A DNA stretch of 64,000 bases from positions 1,364,001 through 1,428,000 of the forward strand of contig NZ_JBGEDP010000001.1 in the NCBI RefSeq assembly GCF_041206865.1, given 5' to 3'. Every line of letters starts with the position of its first letter. The stretch's first letter is position 1. The DNA comes from Mycobacterium sp. HUMS_12744610. Lineage in GTDB: Bacteria; Actinomycetota; Actinomycetes; Mycobacteriales; Mycobacteriaceae. The notes under the pieces are model-generated. The model did no database searches and was not told where the DNA came from. It saw only the letters and a list, made by a program, of their open reading frames with translations. Below are positions 1 to 11,069 of this stretch, one piece after another. The position numbers and the translations under genes were made by a program.

Positions 1-229
1 GGGCGGCGCGCGCCAGATCGGCGAGCAGACGCAGCGTCTCGCGGGTCACACGGTGTTTGCTGTAGTCGATGTAGAGGTTGCCGACGGTGACGGTGAGTTC
101 GCGCCCGCGGTCGGGGTCGTCGTCGAAGAGCTGGCGCAGGTGGGTGTCGCCGATGTCTTCGCGATGCCTGCGCAGGGCGTCCCACGCCTTGGTGGCGGTG
201 ATGTCGGGAATGGTGTGCACCGATTTCAT
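1..229 (-). CDS. pgi: Glucose-6-phosphate isomerase, N-terminal part (cut by window edge)
   Basis: Interconverts glucose-6-phosphate and fructose-6-phosphate in the cytoplasm. Only about 76 N-terminal residues lie in the window; the rest is beyond base 1. The visible part ([20 protein letters not shown], then a DPDRGREL and a [14 protein letters not shown] segment) matches the start of mycobacterial Pgi as I remember it. The ATG at 227-229 is preceded on the minus strand by a strong AGGAGGAG ribosome site. It lies next to the chorismate mutase gene, as pgi does in M. tuberculosis. Confidence 0.9.
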   Translation of the reverse strand, partial: MKSVHTIPDITATKAWDALRRHREDIGDTHLRQLFDDDPDRGRELTVTVGNLYIDYSKHRVTRETLRLLADLARAA

Positions 230-356
230 GGGCGCCGCTCCTCCTCATCGCTTCGCTCGCCGACGCGGGTCATGGTTCGACCCTAGTGCGTCCCGCTGCG
301 ACGAAGCCACCGCTGGCGTCAGGCGCAATCCGCTGCCGCACCGCAGAGATTCGCGG

Positions 357-677
357 TTACAGGTGGCCGAGCCGGCCTCTGCCCAGGCGTAACAGCAGCA
401 TCGCCAGGTCCTTACCGTCCGGGCCCAGTTCGCTGTAGCGTTCGATGACCTTCATCTCGCGGCTGTGGACGAGCCGGGTGCCGCCGGAGGCCATCCGGAC
501 CCTGCCGATCGCCTGGGACACCTCCGCGCGCCGTTTCACCGCGGCGAGAATCTCGGCGTCCAGCCGGTCGATCTCCGCGCGCAACTCCTCGATGTCGGTC
601 ACTTGCTGGCCGACGGCCGTCTCGGTGTTCATCTCTGGGATCTCCGCGTTCTCGTGATGTGGGGGTTCTGGTCTCAT
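357..677 (-). CDS. Chorismate mutase, intracellular AroQ type (Rv0948c-like)
   Basis: Converts chorismate to prephenate, the entry to phenylalanine and tyrosine, in the cytoplasm. The 106-residue protein is all-helical AroQ-like: an IEELRAEIDRLDAEILAAVK helix at about 29-48, the basic KRRAEVSQAIG segment, a GGTRLVHSREMKVIERYSEL stretch and the conserved C-terminal LLLRLGRGRLGH. In M. tuberculosis the homologue works with DAHP synthase, and its C-terminal RLGRGRLGH tail belongs to that contact. The start is uncertain. The ATG at 677 gives the length usually annotated, but an ATG at 632 has a better ribosome site (GGAGA about nine bases upstream). A terminator-like hairpin with an aromatic-containing leader lies just upstream (691-780). 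Confidence 0.92.
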   Translation of the reverse strand: MRPEPPHHENAEIPEMNTETAVGQQVTDIEELRAEIDRLDAEILAAVKRRAEVSQAIGRVRMASGGTRLVHSREMKVIERYSELGPDGKDLAMLLLRLGRGRLGHL

Positions 678-690
678 CCGGTATCGGGCC

Positions 691-780
691 TCACAAAAGA
701 GACGAGCCCCGAATCGCCGAAGCGGACCACGGGGCTCTGCGAAGGCAGCTAAACCACGGGCACCGCTGGCCGGTACCCAT
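691..780 (-). CDS. Possible 29-residue leader peptide before chorismate mutase
   Basis: A short minus-strand reading frame, starting MGTGQRCPWFSCLRRAPW, ends 13 bases before the chorismate mutase ATG at 677. It contains two Trp and one Phe codon (residues 9, 10 and 18), and its 3' half runs into the hairpin at 704-737. That is the layout of a ribosome-controlled attenuator. The ribosome site is weak, only some of the aromatic codons are adjacent, and there is no other support for translation. This is an inference. Confidence 0.3.
   Translation of the reverse strand: MGTGQRCPWFSCLRRAPWSASAIRGSSLL
704..737 (-). terminator. Terminator-like hairpin in the chorismate mutase leader
   Basis: On the minus strand GAGCCCCG (737-730) pairs perfectly with CGGGGCTC (711-704) around an 18-base loop. 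The stem is followed at once by GTCTCTTTT. A GC stem plus T tract is the form of an intrinsic terminator, which is uncommon in mycobacteria. It lies 27 bases before the chorismate mutase start, so it could act as an attenuator. The rest of the 678-984 spacer is the divergent promoter region for chorismate mutase and uvrD1. Confidence 0.5.
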
Positions 781-984
781 AGAAAAATCGGCCTGAACAC
801 TGCCGACGTCGCTGCGCGTTGAGCACCAATCGAGTGTGCCACCAACGGCCGCGCCCAGCAAAATCCCCCTGCGTCGGCTTCGGCAGAGGCGCCCGGGTCG
901 TTGACCCCCTGGTGGCGGCTCGTCCCCGGACCCGCGTATGGCTGGCCCCGCGCTGTCGGCGCGCGGCGGTAAATTTGGACCGTC

Positions 985-3315
985 ATGATTGTGCACGCCC
1001 CCGATGCCAAGCCCGCCCCCGATGCCGACCGCCTGCTCGACGGGCTCAACCCGCAACAACGCCAGGCGGTGGTGCACGAGGGTTCGCCGCTGCTGATCGT
1101 CGCGGGCGCCGGCTCGGGCAAGACGGCGGTGCTGACCCGGCGCATCGCCTATCTGATCGGCGCGCGCGGCGCCGAAGTCGGTCAGATCCTGGCGATCACG
1201 TTCACCAACAAGGCCGCCGCCGAGATGCGCGAACGGGTGGTGCAGCTGGTCGGCAACCGTGCCCGGGCCATGTGGGTGTCCACCTTCCACTCCACCTGCG
1301 TGCGCATCCTGCGCAACCAGGCGTCGTTGATCCCCGGGCTGAACTCCAACTTCTCGATCTATGACGCCGACGATTCGCGCCGGCTGCTGCAGATGATCGG
1401 CCGCGACATGGGGCTCGACATCAAGCGCTATTCGCCGCGCTTGCTGGCCAACGCCATCTCCAACCTGAAGAACGAGCTGATCCATCCCGCCCAGGCCGTG
1501 GACAATCTGGCCAAACCGTCGGACTCCTCCGACGACCTGGCGCATACCGTCGCCTCGGTGTACGTCGAATATCAGCGGCGGTTGCGGGCGGCCAACGCGC
1601 TGGACTTCGACGACCTGATCGGCGAAACCGTGGGGGTGCTGCAGGCCTTCCCCGACATCGCCCAGTACTACCGGCGCCGGTTCCGCCACGTGCTGGTCGA
1701 CGAGTACCAGGACACCAACCACGCCCAGTACGTGCTGGTGCGGGAACTGGTCGGACGCGACGGCGGGGGCTCACCCGATGACCTGCCGTCCGCGGAGTTG
1801 TGCGTGGTCGGCGACGCCGATCAGTCGATCTATGCGTTCCGCGGCGCCACCATCCGCAACATCGAGGACTTCGAACGCGACTACCCTGACGCCACAACGA
1901 TTCTGCTGGAACAGAATTACCGCTCCACGCAGAACATCCTGTCTGCGGCCAACTCGGTGATCGCGCGCAACTCCGGACGGCGCGAGAAGCGGCTGTGGAC
2001 CGACGCCGGCGCCGGGGAGCTGATCGTCGGCTACGTCGCCGACAACGAGCACGACGAGGCCAGGTTCGTGGCCGAGGAGATCGACGCCCTGGCCGACCGC
2101 GGCGAGATCACCTACAACGACGTGGCCGTCTTCTACCGCACCAACAACTCGTCGCGGTCGCTGGAAGAGGTGTTCATCCGCGTCGGAATTCCCTACAAAG
2201 TCGTTGGGGGAGTGCGGTTCTACGAGCGCAAGGAAATCCGCGACATCGTCGCCTACCTGCGGGTGCTGAACAACCCCGGCGATGCGGTCAGCATGCGGCG
2301 CATCCTCAACACCCCGCGGCGGGGGATCGGCGAGCGGGCCGAGGCCTGCGTGGCGGTGTACGCCGAGAACACCGGCGCGAGCTTCGCCGACGCGCTCGTG
2401 GCGGCCGCCGCGGGCAAGGTGCCGATGCTCAACAGCCGCGCGGAGAAGGCGATCGCCGGGTTCGTCGAGATGCTCGACGAGTTGCGGGGTCGCCTCGACG
2501 ACGATCTCGGCGACCTGGTCGAGTCGGTGCTCGAGCGCACCGGATACCGCCGCGAGCTGGAGTCCTCGAGCGATCCGCAGGAGCTGGCCCGGCTGGACAA
2601 CCTCAACGAACTCGTCAGCGTCGCCCACGAATTCAGCACCGATCAGGCCAACGCGGCAGCGCTGGCGGCTCCCGAGGACGAAGACGTGCCGGACACCGGT
2701 GTGCTGGCGTCGTTCCTGGAGAGGGTGTCGCTGGTGGCCGACACCGACGAGATTCCCGAACACGGCGCCGGTGTGGTCACCCTGATGACGTTGCACACCG
2801 CGAAGGGCCTGGAGTTCCCGGTCGTGTTCGTCACCGGCTGGGAGGACGGCATGTTCCCGCACATGCGCGCCCTCGACGACCCGAGCGAGCTCTCCGAGGA
2901 GCGGCGGCTGGCCTACGTCGGCATCACGCGGGCCCGGCAGCGGCTGTACGTGAGCAGGGCCGTCGTCCGGTCGTCGTGGGGCCAGCCGATGCTCAACCCC
3001 GAATCGCGCTTCCTGCGCGAGATTCCCCAGGAGCTGATCGACTGGCGGCGCAGCGCGCCCGCGCCGTCGTTCAGCGCACCGGTCAGCGGCGCCGGCCGGT
3101 TCGGTGCGCCGCGGGCGACGCCGACCCGCGCGGGGATGGCCAAACGTCCGCTGCTGGTGCTGCAGCCCGGGGACCGGGTCACGCACGACAAGTACGGGCT
3201 GGGCCGCGTCGAGGAGGTTTCCGGCGCCGGCGAATCCGCGATGTCGCTGATCGACTTCGGCAGCTCAGGCCGGGTCAAGCTGATGCACAACCACGCCCCG
3301 ATCAGCAAGCTGTAG
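985..3315 (+). CDS. uvrD1: ATP-dependent DNA helicase UvrD1 (PcrA/UvrD, superfamily 1)
   Basis: A 3'-5' DNA helicase of nucleotide excision repair; in mycobacteria it also works with Ku. The 776 residues carry all the SF1A motifs: Walker A GAGSGKT (41-47), the TFTNKAA motif Ia region (72-78), DEYQDTN Walker B (239-245), GDADQSIYAFRGA motif III (276-288) and NYRSTQNI (311-318). The late motifs TLHTAKGLEFP and LAYVGITRARQRLYV are also present. The C-terminal VGDRVTHDKYGLGRV-type Tudor-like tail used for partner binding is there (here PGDRVTHDKYGLGRVEEV). Length is normal (771 in M. tuberculosis). The gene diverges from chorismate mutase. Confidence 0.97.
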   Translation: MIVHAPDAKPAPDADRLLDGLNPQQRQAVVHEGSPLLIVAGAGSGKTAVLTRRIAYLIGARGAEVGQILAITFTNKAAAEMRERVVQLVGNRARAMWVSTFHSTCVRILRNQASLIPGLNSNFSIYDADDSRRLLQMIGRDMGLDIKRYSPRLLANAISNLKNELIHPAQAVDNLAKPSDSSDDLAHTVASVYVEYQRRLRAANALDFDDLIGETVGVLQAFPDIAQYYRRRFRHVLVDEYQDTNHAQYVLVRELVGRDGGGSPDDLPSAELCVVGDADQSIYAFRGATIRNIEDFERDYPDATTILLEQNYRSTQNILSAANSVIARNSGRREKRLWTDAGAGELIVGYVADNEHDEARFVAEEIDALADRGEITYNDVAVFYRTNNSSRSLEEVFIRVGIPYKVVGGVRFYERKEIRDIVAYLRVLNNPGDAVSMRRILNTPRRGIGERAEACVAVYAENTGASFADALVAAAAGKVPMLNSRAEKAIAGFVEMLDELRGRLDDDLGDLVESVLERTGYRRELESSSDPQELARLDNLNELVSVAHEFSTDQANAAALAAPEDEDVPDTGVLASFLERVSLVADTDEIPEHGAGVVTLMTLHTAKGLEFPVVFVTGWEDGMFPHMRALDDPSELSEERRLAYVGITRARQRLYVSRAVVRSSWGQPMLNPESRFLREIPQELIDWRRSAPAPSFSAPVSGAGRFGAPRATPTRAGMAKRPLLVLQPGDRVTHDKYGLGRVEEVSGAGESAMSLIDFGSSGRVKLMHNHAPISKL

Positions 3316-3332
3316 GCGGAACTGGCGGGCGG

Positions 3333-3908
3333 CTATTCCTCCAGCCAATCCTTGGTGCGCGGGTGCATCGCCAGCACGACGCTGGCGACCGGCAGCAACG
3401 GGAGGGTGTGCACGATCCACGCGACGCGGGCACCCGCGATGAACACGCCACCGTAGGTGAGCACCGCGACCACCGCGCCGGCCACGATGAGGTACCGCCC
3501 GAGGGGGCGGTGCTGCAGCAGCATGATGACGCCGGTGACGGTGGCCACGGCAAAGACCAGCGCGAGAAACGCGATCGCGAGGCAGAACAGCCGGTCGGTT
3601 CTCCACCAGCCGGCGATCAGGTCCGTGGCCACGACCGAGGTGGCCCACCCGCTGACGATGCTGACCGCGCAGGCGGCGACGGCCGTCCGGTCGCTCGGCG
3701 CCTCGCCCGGGAAACCCGCCCGATCCCCGGCTTGGGGTCCGGCCGGATACGACGGCGGTGGTTGGGGGGCGAACTGGCCGGTCGGCGATCGCGGCGCCTT
3801 GGGTATCGGGCCGGTGGGTGCACGCCGGATGATCCGCGACCCGGAGTCGAACGACGGCGCGTCGGACTCGGCTGGGCGCTGACGGGTGGGTTCGTTCGGT
3901 GAGCTCAC
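3333..3908 (-). CDS. Proline-rich membrane protein, four predicted helices
   Basis: I do not recognise a family. The 191-residue protein has a proline- and glycine-rich soluble N-terminus (about 1-75, with the segment APTGPIPKAPRSPTG). Four hydrophobic stretches follow, at about 76-100, 106-130, 137-160 and 163-182, and a short charged end (RTKDWLEE). This is the common actinobacterial shape of a small integral membrane protein with a disordered cytoplasmic tail. It ends 17 bases from uvrD1 (convergent) and starts 4 bases from the stop of the M23 peptidase upstream of it on the same strand, so the two are probably one operon. Confidence 0.75.
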   Translation of the reverse strand: MSSPNEPTRQRPAESDAPSFDSGSRIIRRAPTGPIPKAPRSPTGQFAPQPPPSYPAGPQAGDRAGFPGEAPSDRTAVAACAVSIVSGWATSVVATDLIAGWWRTDRLFCLAIAFLALVFAVATVTGVIMLLQHRPLGRYLIVAGAVVAVLTYGGVFIAGARVAWIVHTLPLLPVASVVLAMHPRTKDWLEE

Positions 3909-3912
3909 CAGA

Positions 3913-5028
3913 TCAACCGGTGTAGTTGCCCAGGTACAGACCCCGCCTGGCCAGCCAGGGCACCGGGTCGATGCGTTGGCTGCCGCCCTGCAGCACCTCG
4001 AAATGCAGATGCGGTCCGGTCGAATTGCCCCGGTTGCCCATGGTGGCGATCTGGTCGCCGGCCATCACCCGCTGACCGACGCTGACCAGCGTCGAGTTGA
4101 TGTGACCGTAGAGCGTGACCGTCCCGTCGGCGTGGCGCAGCTTGACCAGCGCGCCGTAGCCGGCGGCCGGGCCGGCCTCCACGACGACTCCGTCGGAGAC
4201 GGCGAGGATGGGCGTTCCGATCGAGTTGGCGATGTCGATTCCGGCGTGCAGCACTCCCCAGCGATACCCAAAGTTGGAGGTGAATATCCCTTTGGTCGGC
4301 ATGACGTAGAGCGGCTGCTGCAGCCGCGCCTCGCGCTGGGCGCGATCGTTGGCGAAAGCGACGCCCTTGGCCAGTTCTTCGTTGTGGACCGCGACGTTTG
4401 CCGCGGGCTGCACGGCGATCACCTGAGCTCCCCGGATCGTGCCGGTGCCCGCCCCGCCGGTGAGCGGCGACGCGTGGGCGGTCAGCACGGCCGTGGTCCT
4501 GGGTGCGTCGGTGTGGCTGGTCGCGGTATGCGCCGCGGCGGCCGCCGCTCCGGCTGCCATCGCCGAGATGAGCAGCCGGCCCCTGGCCGCGCTGGTCGGC
4601 TCTTTGCGATGCTGGCCTCCGCGCCGCACCGCGCTGATCACCTGGGTGGCCTCGGGGTCATCGGAGTGCAGAAGATGCCTGATCTCGATGCCCGGCTCGA
4701 TGGCCACCCGGACGTCGAGCGGATGGGGGGCGGCCAGTCGCAGCGGGATCAGATCGTCGCTCGCGTCGAGGTCATCGAGCTCGGGCGCCAGCAGGACACG
4801 CGCTCCGTTGTCGAAGGCGGTGTCGTTGCTGAAATCCAGCTCGGCGAGATCGCCGAAGTCGTCGGCGAAATCCGCAACCTCGAAGTCGAAGCCGTCGAGG
4901 GGCAGGATTTCGGTCACTTCGTTGCGGTGCGGCTTTACCCTGCGGTGCGTGATACCCGGCCCTGTGGCGGCGGGCGAACGACTCAAACGGTGCTGGGACA
5001 AACTGGAATGTCCTCGTATCGTGACCAT
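3913..5028 (-). CDS. M23-family metallopeptidase, membrane-anchored (Rv0950c-like)
   Basis: A LytM-type zinc peptidase, expected to cut peptidoglycan cross-bridges or regulate such enzymes outside the membrane. The 371-residue protein has an acidic cytoplasmic N-terminus (1-145), a hydrophobic segment at about 151-168 and a peptidase domain from about 243. That domain has the HxxxD zinc motif (HAGID, H261 and D265), the YGHI motif (H309) and the GPHLHFEV motif (H340, H342). All metal ligands and the catalytic histidine are present, so it should be active. The position between uvrD1 and sucC is that of M. tuberculosis Rv0950c. The annotated start may be long; other starts lie inside the acidic region. 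Confidence 0.9.
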   Translation of the reverse strand: MVTIRGHSSLSQHRLSRSPAATGPGITHRRVKPHRNEVTEILPLDGFDFEVADFADDFGDLAELDFSNDTAFDNGARVLLAPELDDLDASDDLIPLRLAAPHPLDVRVAIEPGIEIRHLLHSDDPEATQVISAVRRGGQHRKEPTSAARGRLLISAMAAGAAAAAAHTATSHTDAPRTTAVLTAHASPLTGGAGTGTIRGAQVIAVQPAANVAVHNEELAKGVAFANDRAQREARLQQPLYVMPTKGIFTSNFGYRWGVLHAGIDIANSIGTPILAVSDGVVVEAGPAAGYGALVKLRHADGTVTLYGHINSTLVSVGQRVMAGDQIATMGNRGNSTGPHLHFEVLQGGSQRIDPVPWLARRGLYLGNYTG

Positions 5029-5278
5029 AACGTTATCTGGACCCTAGGACGTTATCCGCTGACCGAAGCAACTGGCAACCTCACGACACGGTTCGACCGA
5101 TTTTGTGATCTGGCTCACCCCGGGCCCATGCGCCGAAAGGGCCGTGACCTGCGCCACATCGGTGGACGCGGCGTCGGGATCCTTTTTGCGTGTGGATACA
5201 GTGCCACCGTGCGCGTTGCCGATCCGGGCACCGCCGACGGACAGGCCTAGCAGCAAGCCGAGCGAAGACAGTGAGTCC

Positions 5279-6442
<1,164 letters not shown>

Positions 6443-6453
6443 GGGAGCCAATC

Positions 6454-7356
<903 letters not shown>

Positions 7357-7367
7357 TGTCGCGCGAC

Positions 7368-7398
7368 CGGCGGCCCGGGTGTGAGCCCGGGACCGCCG
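7368..7398 (+). terminator. GC-rich hairpin after sucD
   Basis: CGGCGGCCCGGG (7368-7379) pairs with CCCGGG-A-CCGCCG (7386-7398) with one bulged base and a six-base loop. There is no T tract, which is usual for mycobacterial terminator-like stems. It lies 12 bases past the sucD stop and 20 bases before the next gene's start. Confidence 0.5.
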
Positions 7399-7417
7399 TG
7401 CGGTAGATAGTTACGCT

Positions 7418-8941
7418 ATGAATCTCGATCCGCGCACGCCCGTCGTCGTGGGCGTCGGCCAGTCCGCCGAGCGCATCGACGACCCCGGCTACCGGGCGAT
7501 GTCGCCGGTCGAACTGGCCGCCGCCGCTGCCCGCGCCGCCCTCGTCGACTCCGGCGGTGACGTCGACGCGGTGGCGGCGGCCGTGGACACCGTGGCCGGC
7601 GTCCGGCAGTTCGAGATCTCCGGGCCGGTCGCCAAGGCCGTGCTGGGCTGCTCGAACAACTATCCGCGGTCGGTGGCCAATCGCCTTGGCGCCCACCCGG
7701 CTCGCGCGATTCTGGAGATCGTCGGCGGCCAGGGGCCCCAGCACCTGATCAGTGAGCTGGCCGCCGGGATCGCCGCGGGCCGGTCGGAGGTCGCCCTGGT
7801 CTTCGGGTCGGATGCGACGTCCACGCTGCGGCACTGGGCGGGCCGCGACGACAAGCCGGACTTCACCGAGACCGTGGACGGCGACCTCGAGGACCGCGGC
7901 CACGGCATCGAGAAGCTCATCTCGCGCTACACGGTCGTCCACGGTCTGACCAGTGCGCCGATCCAATACGCGCTGCTCGAGAACGCCCGCCGGGCCGGCA
8001 CCGGACAGGGGCCCGGCGAGTACCGGCGGACCATGGCCGAGCTGTTCGCACCGTTCACCAAGATCGCCGCCAACAATCCGTTCGCGGCCGCCCCGGTCGA
8101 GCGCAGCGTCGACGAACTGGTCACCGTGACCGAGAGCAACCGGATGATCGCCGAGCCGTATCCGCGGCTGATGGTCGCGCGCGATCAGGTCAACCAGGGT
8201 GCGGCCGCGCTGCTGATGTCGGTGGGGACGGCGCGGCGGCTGGGCGTGCCCGAGGACAACTGGGTCTACCTGCACGGGCACACCGACCTGGAGGAACAGG
8301 CGCTGCTGGACCGCCCGGACCTCGGCCACTCCCCGTCGGCCGTCCTGGCGGTCCGCGAGGCGCTCGCGATGGCCGGCATCGGCGTCGACGACGTCGCCAC
8401 CTTCGACCTCTACAGCTGTTTTCCCGTGCCGGTGTTCAACATCTGCGACGGCATGGGCATCGCGCCCGACGACCCCCGCGGGCTGACCCTGACCGGCGGG
8501 TTGCCGTTCTTCGGAGGCGCCGGCAACAACTACTCGATGCACGCGGTCGCCGAGACGGTCGCCCAGATGCGGAAGATGCCGGGGCGGTTCGGCCTCGTCG
8601 GCGCCAACGGCGGGATCCTGAGCAAGTACTCGGTCGGCGTGTACTCCACCACGCCGGCGGGGTGGACGCCGGACCGCAACGCGCAGTTGCAGGCACAGGT
8701 CGCCACGTGGCCCACCCAACCGGTCACCGAGACCGCCGACGGCCGCGGCACTGTCGAGACCTACACGGTCCGCCGCGACGACGGACGCCCGACCGGCATC
8801 ATCATCGGCCGGCTCGAGGACGGCAGCCGGTTCCTGTCCACCACCGAGGACGAGGACCTGATCGCGCTGCTGATCGACGGTGACCCGTTGGGGCGCGAGG
8901 TGCGGGTGCGCTCCTTCGACTACGGCAACCGCTGCTACTAA
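7418..8941 (+). CDS. Thiolase-fold protein (acetyl-CoA acetyltransferase/SCP2-like family), catalytic Cys not evident
   Basis: A 507-residue thiolase-fold protein, beginning TPVVVGVGQSAERIDDPG. Such proteins are annotated as acetyl-CoA acetyltransferases and often end in an extra OB-like domain, here about 425-507 with TVRRDDGRPTGIIIGRLEDG. Where classic thiolases have the nucleophilic cysteine (C-G-S-G), this one reads IVGGQGPQ. The usual GHP histidine motif reads FFGGAGNNYSMH and the C-terminal CxGGG reads GANGG. It may therefore act as a partner subunit or on a different reaction. It lies between sucD and the Rv0953c homologue, a place with no counterpart in M. tuberculosis. Function is not assigned. 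Confidence 0.85.
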   Translation: MNLDPRTPVVVGVGQSAERIDDPGYRAMSPVELAAAAARAALVDSGGDVDAVAAAVDTVAGVRQFEISGPVAKAVLGCSNNYPRSVANRLGAHPARAILEIVGGQGPQHLISELAAGIAAGRSEVALVFGSDATSTLRHWAGRDDKPDFTETVDGDLEDRGHGIEKLISRYTVVHGLTSAPIQYALLENARRAGTGQGPGEYRRTMAELFAPFTKIAANNPFAAAPVERSVDELVTVTESNRMIAEPYPRLMVARDQVNQGAAALLMSVGTARRLGVPEDNWVYLHGHTDLEEQALLDRPDLGHSPSAVLAVREALAMAGIGVDDVATFDLYSCFPVPVFNICDGMGIAPDDPRGLTLTGGLPFFGGAGNNYSMHAVAETVAQMRKMPGRFGLVGANGGILSKYSVGVYSTTPAGWTPDRNAQLQAQVATWPTQPVTETADGRGTVETYTVRRDDGRPTGIIIGRLEDGSRFLSTTEDEDLIALLIDGDPLGREVRVRSFDYGNRCY

Positions 8942-8972
8942 CAGCGGTGTTCGCCGGGCCCTGCCCGGCCAC

Positions 8973-9022
8973 CAGACGCAGAATCGCACGCCGCTGCGCG
9001 GCTTGGTGCGATTCTGCGTCTG
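8973..9022. terminator. Perfect 17-bp inverted repeat between convergent genes
   Basis: CAGACGCAGAATCGCAC (8973-8989) is repeated in inverse form as GTGCGATTCTGCGTCTG (9006-9022), with a 16-base loop that is itself partly self-complementary (GCCGCTGCGCGGC). It sits in the 89-base gap between two convergent stop codons, so a two-way terminator is the simplest reading. It could also be a small interspersed palindromic repeat. Confidence 0.6.
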
Positions 9023-9030
9023 CTCGCGGG

Positions 9031-9879
9031 TCAGACCAGGGCGGCGAGCTTGCCGGCCAGTCGCTCCACGTAGGCGGCGACCTCGTCGTCGGGACGGTCG
9101 GGCAGGCCGAACAGCACCTCGGTGACCCCGAGTTCGGCCCAGCGCGCCAGCTTCTCGGGCACCGGCTTGAAGTCCAGCGCCACGATCTGCGGGGCCCCGT
9201 CGCGGCCGGCGGCCGCCCAGATGTCCTGCAGTTGCTTGACCGGGCCATCGATGTCGAAGTCGCGGGGCGTGGTGATCCAACCGTCGGCGCTGCGGGCGAT
9301 CCACTTGAAGTTCTTCTCGTTGCCCGCGGCGCCCACCAGCACCGGAATGTGCGGCTGAACCGGCTTGGGCCAGGCCCAGCTGGGCCCGAACTGGACGAAC
9401 TCGCCGTCGTAGGCGGCCTCTTCCTGCGTCCATAGGGCCCGCATCGCCTCGATGTATTCGCGCAGCATGGTGCGGCGTCGCCCGGGGGGCACACCGTGGT
9501 CGGCGAGTTCGTCGGTGTTCCACCCGAACCCGACACCCAGGCTGACGCGACCGCCGGAGAGGTGGTCGAGCGTGGCGATGCTCTTCGCCAGCGTGATCGG
9601 GTCGTGCTCGACGGGCAACGCGACGGCCGTCGACAGCCGGACCCGGGAGGTGACGGAGCAGGCGGCGCCCAGACTCACCCACGGGTCCAGCGTGCGCATG
9701 TAGCGGTCGTCCGGCAGTGACTCGTCACCGGTCGTCGGGTGAGCCGCTTCGCGCTTGACCGGGATGTGGGTATGTTCCGGGACGTAGAACGTCTGGAAGT
9801 TGTGGTCGTCGGCCAGCTTGGCGGCTGCCGCCGGGGAGATGCCGCGGTCACTGGTGAAAAGCACAAGCCCGTAATCCAT
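9031..9879 (-). CDS. LLM-class F420-dependent oxidoreductase (Rv0953c-like)
   Basis: A luciferase-like TIM-barrel protein of the type that uses coenzyme F420; substrate unknown. The 282 residues start MDYGLVLFTSDRGISPAAAA. They include YVPEHTHIP (32-40), the family's LAKSIATLDHLSGGRVSLGV segment (97-116) with the GFGWN loop, and VGAAGNEKNFKWIARSADGW near 182-201. Length matches the M. tuberculosis homologue. The ATG at 9877-9879 was chosen because upstream in-frame sequence has no family resemblance. Convergent with the thiolase-like gene, divergent from the 34-kDa antigen-like gene. Confidence 0.9.
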   Translation of the reverse strand: MDYGLVLFTSDRGISPAAAAKLADDHNFQTFYVPEHTHIPVKREAAHPTTGDESLPDDRYMRTLDPWVSLGAACSVTSRVRLSTAVALPVEHDPITLAKSIATLDHLSGGRVSLGVGFGWNTDELADHGVPPGRRRTMLREYIEAMRALWTQEEAAYDGEFVQFGPSWAWPKPVQPHIPVLVGAAGNEKNFKWIARSADGWITTPRDFDIDGPVKQLQDIWAAAGRDGAPQIVALDFKPVPEKLARWAELGVTEVLFGLPDRPDDEVAAYVERLAGKLAALV

Positions 9880-10097
9880 GCCGAGAATTAGAACGTGTTC
9901 TACCTGTGCGGGGCAAGCGGACCGTCGCGGCGACGGGCCGGTCGTACCGGCGCAGCAACCCGAACGTGCGCTAGCGTGGTTGATCGACCGCGGGGCAACT
10001 CGAGCGCAGGGCGATCGGCGTTGACACGGCGCCGGCAGCGCGCCGCACTGCAGCAGTGGCCTGGCGCCGCGACGGACTGGAAGCAACAGGAGGAGTC

Positions 10098-11030
10098 ATG
10101 ACCTACTCGGCCGGTAGTCCCGGTTACCCGCCCACGCAGCCCGGCGGCTCCTACTCGGGCGCGACACCGTCCTTCACCAAGACCGACGACGCGGCCAAGC
10201 TCCCGGTCTACCTCACCGTCGCGGTCGTCGGACTCGGCCTGGCGGTCTACCTGCTGAACTTCGGTCCCACCTTCATCATTGGCGCCGAACTCGGCCCGAG
10301 CGCCGGCGGCCGCGCCGGCGATGCCGGCTACGCGGTCGACGTCTCGGTGCTGGCCGGGCTGCTCGCCGCGGTGTCCCTGCTGCCCAAGGCGAAGAAAAAC
10401 CTGGGCGTGGTCGCCGTGATCGCGGTGCTGGGCGCGTTGATCGTGATCACCGAGATGATCAACACGCCCGCCGGCTACGAGATCGGATGGGCGCTGTGGC
10501 CGCTGCTGGCCTGCAGCGTGCTGCAGGGGATTGCCGCGGTCCTCGCGATCCTGCTGGAGGCCGGCGTGGTCACCGCGCCGGCGCCGCGGCCCAAGTACGA
10601 CCCCTATGCGCAGTACGGGCAATACGGGCAGTACGGACAGTACGGCGCGCAGCAACCGCCCGGCGGGTACCACGGTCAGCCGGGTGCGCACGAGCACGGC
10701 GGCCCCCAGTCGCACAATCCCCAGCAGCCCCCCGGCTACGGACAGCAGCAGTACAGCGGCTACTCGCGGCCGAGCCAGAGTCCCACCCAGAGCGTTTCGA
10801 CCGGTGGATCCGGTCCGTTCAGCGCCCCGCCCGCGGCGCCGCAGGGTCCGTCCACGCCGCCCACCGGTTTTCCCAGCTTCAGTCCGCCACCCATGGTCGG
10901 CACGGAAAGCACCGGGTCCGCGGGCGGGTCGGCCCCGGCCGACCGCTCCGGCCAGGGCGGGGAGCAGCAGTCCCACGAACAGGGGCAACAACAGTCGCCG
11001 TCGTCATCCTCTGGCCCGGCGTCGGGCTGA
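10098..11030 (+). CDS. 34-kDa antigen-like membrane protein (Rv0954 family)
   Basis: A 310-residue membrane protein resembling the mycobacterial 34-kDa antigenic protein, whose function is not settled. It has a short glycine/proline-rich N-terminus (1-35), four hydrophobic helices between about 36 and 160, and a long low-complexity C-terminus rich in Gln, Pro, Gly and Ser. A short YGQ tandem repeat (four copies) lies at bases 10,615-10,650. The ATG at 10,098 has an excellent AGGAG site (10,091-10,095). It is followed after 39 bases by the Rv0955-like gene. Confidence 0.88.
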   Translation: MTYSAGSPGYPPTQPGGSYSGATPSFTKTDDAAKLPVYLTVAVVGLGLAVYLLNFGPTFIIGAELGPSAGGRAGDAGYAVDVSVLAGLLAAVSLLPKAKKNLGVVAVIAVLGALIVITEMINTPAGYEIGWALWPLLACSVLQGIAAVLAILLEAGVVTAPAPRPKYDPYAQYGQYGQYGQYGAQQPPGGYHGQPGAHEHGGPQSHNPQQPPGYGQQQYSGYSRPSQSPTQSVSTGGSGPFSAPPAAPQGPSTPPTGFPSFSPPPMVGTESTGSAGGSAPADRSGQGGEQQSHEQGQQQSPSSSSGPASG

Positions 11031-11069
11031 CCGCGCGTTCTCGCGCCTAGTCGGGCACGTGCGCCCAGA

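Noticed and set aside
10600..10660. YGQ codon repeats in the 34-kDa antigen-like gene, considered as a variable-number tandem repeat.
   Set aside because: Four degenerate 9-base copies only; such low-complexity tails are normal in this family.
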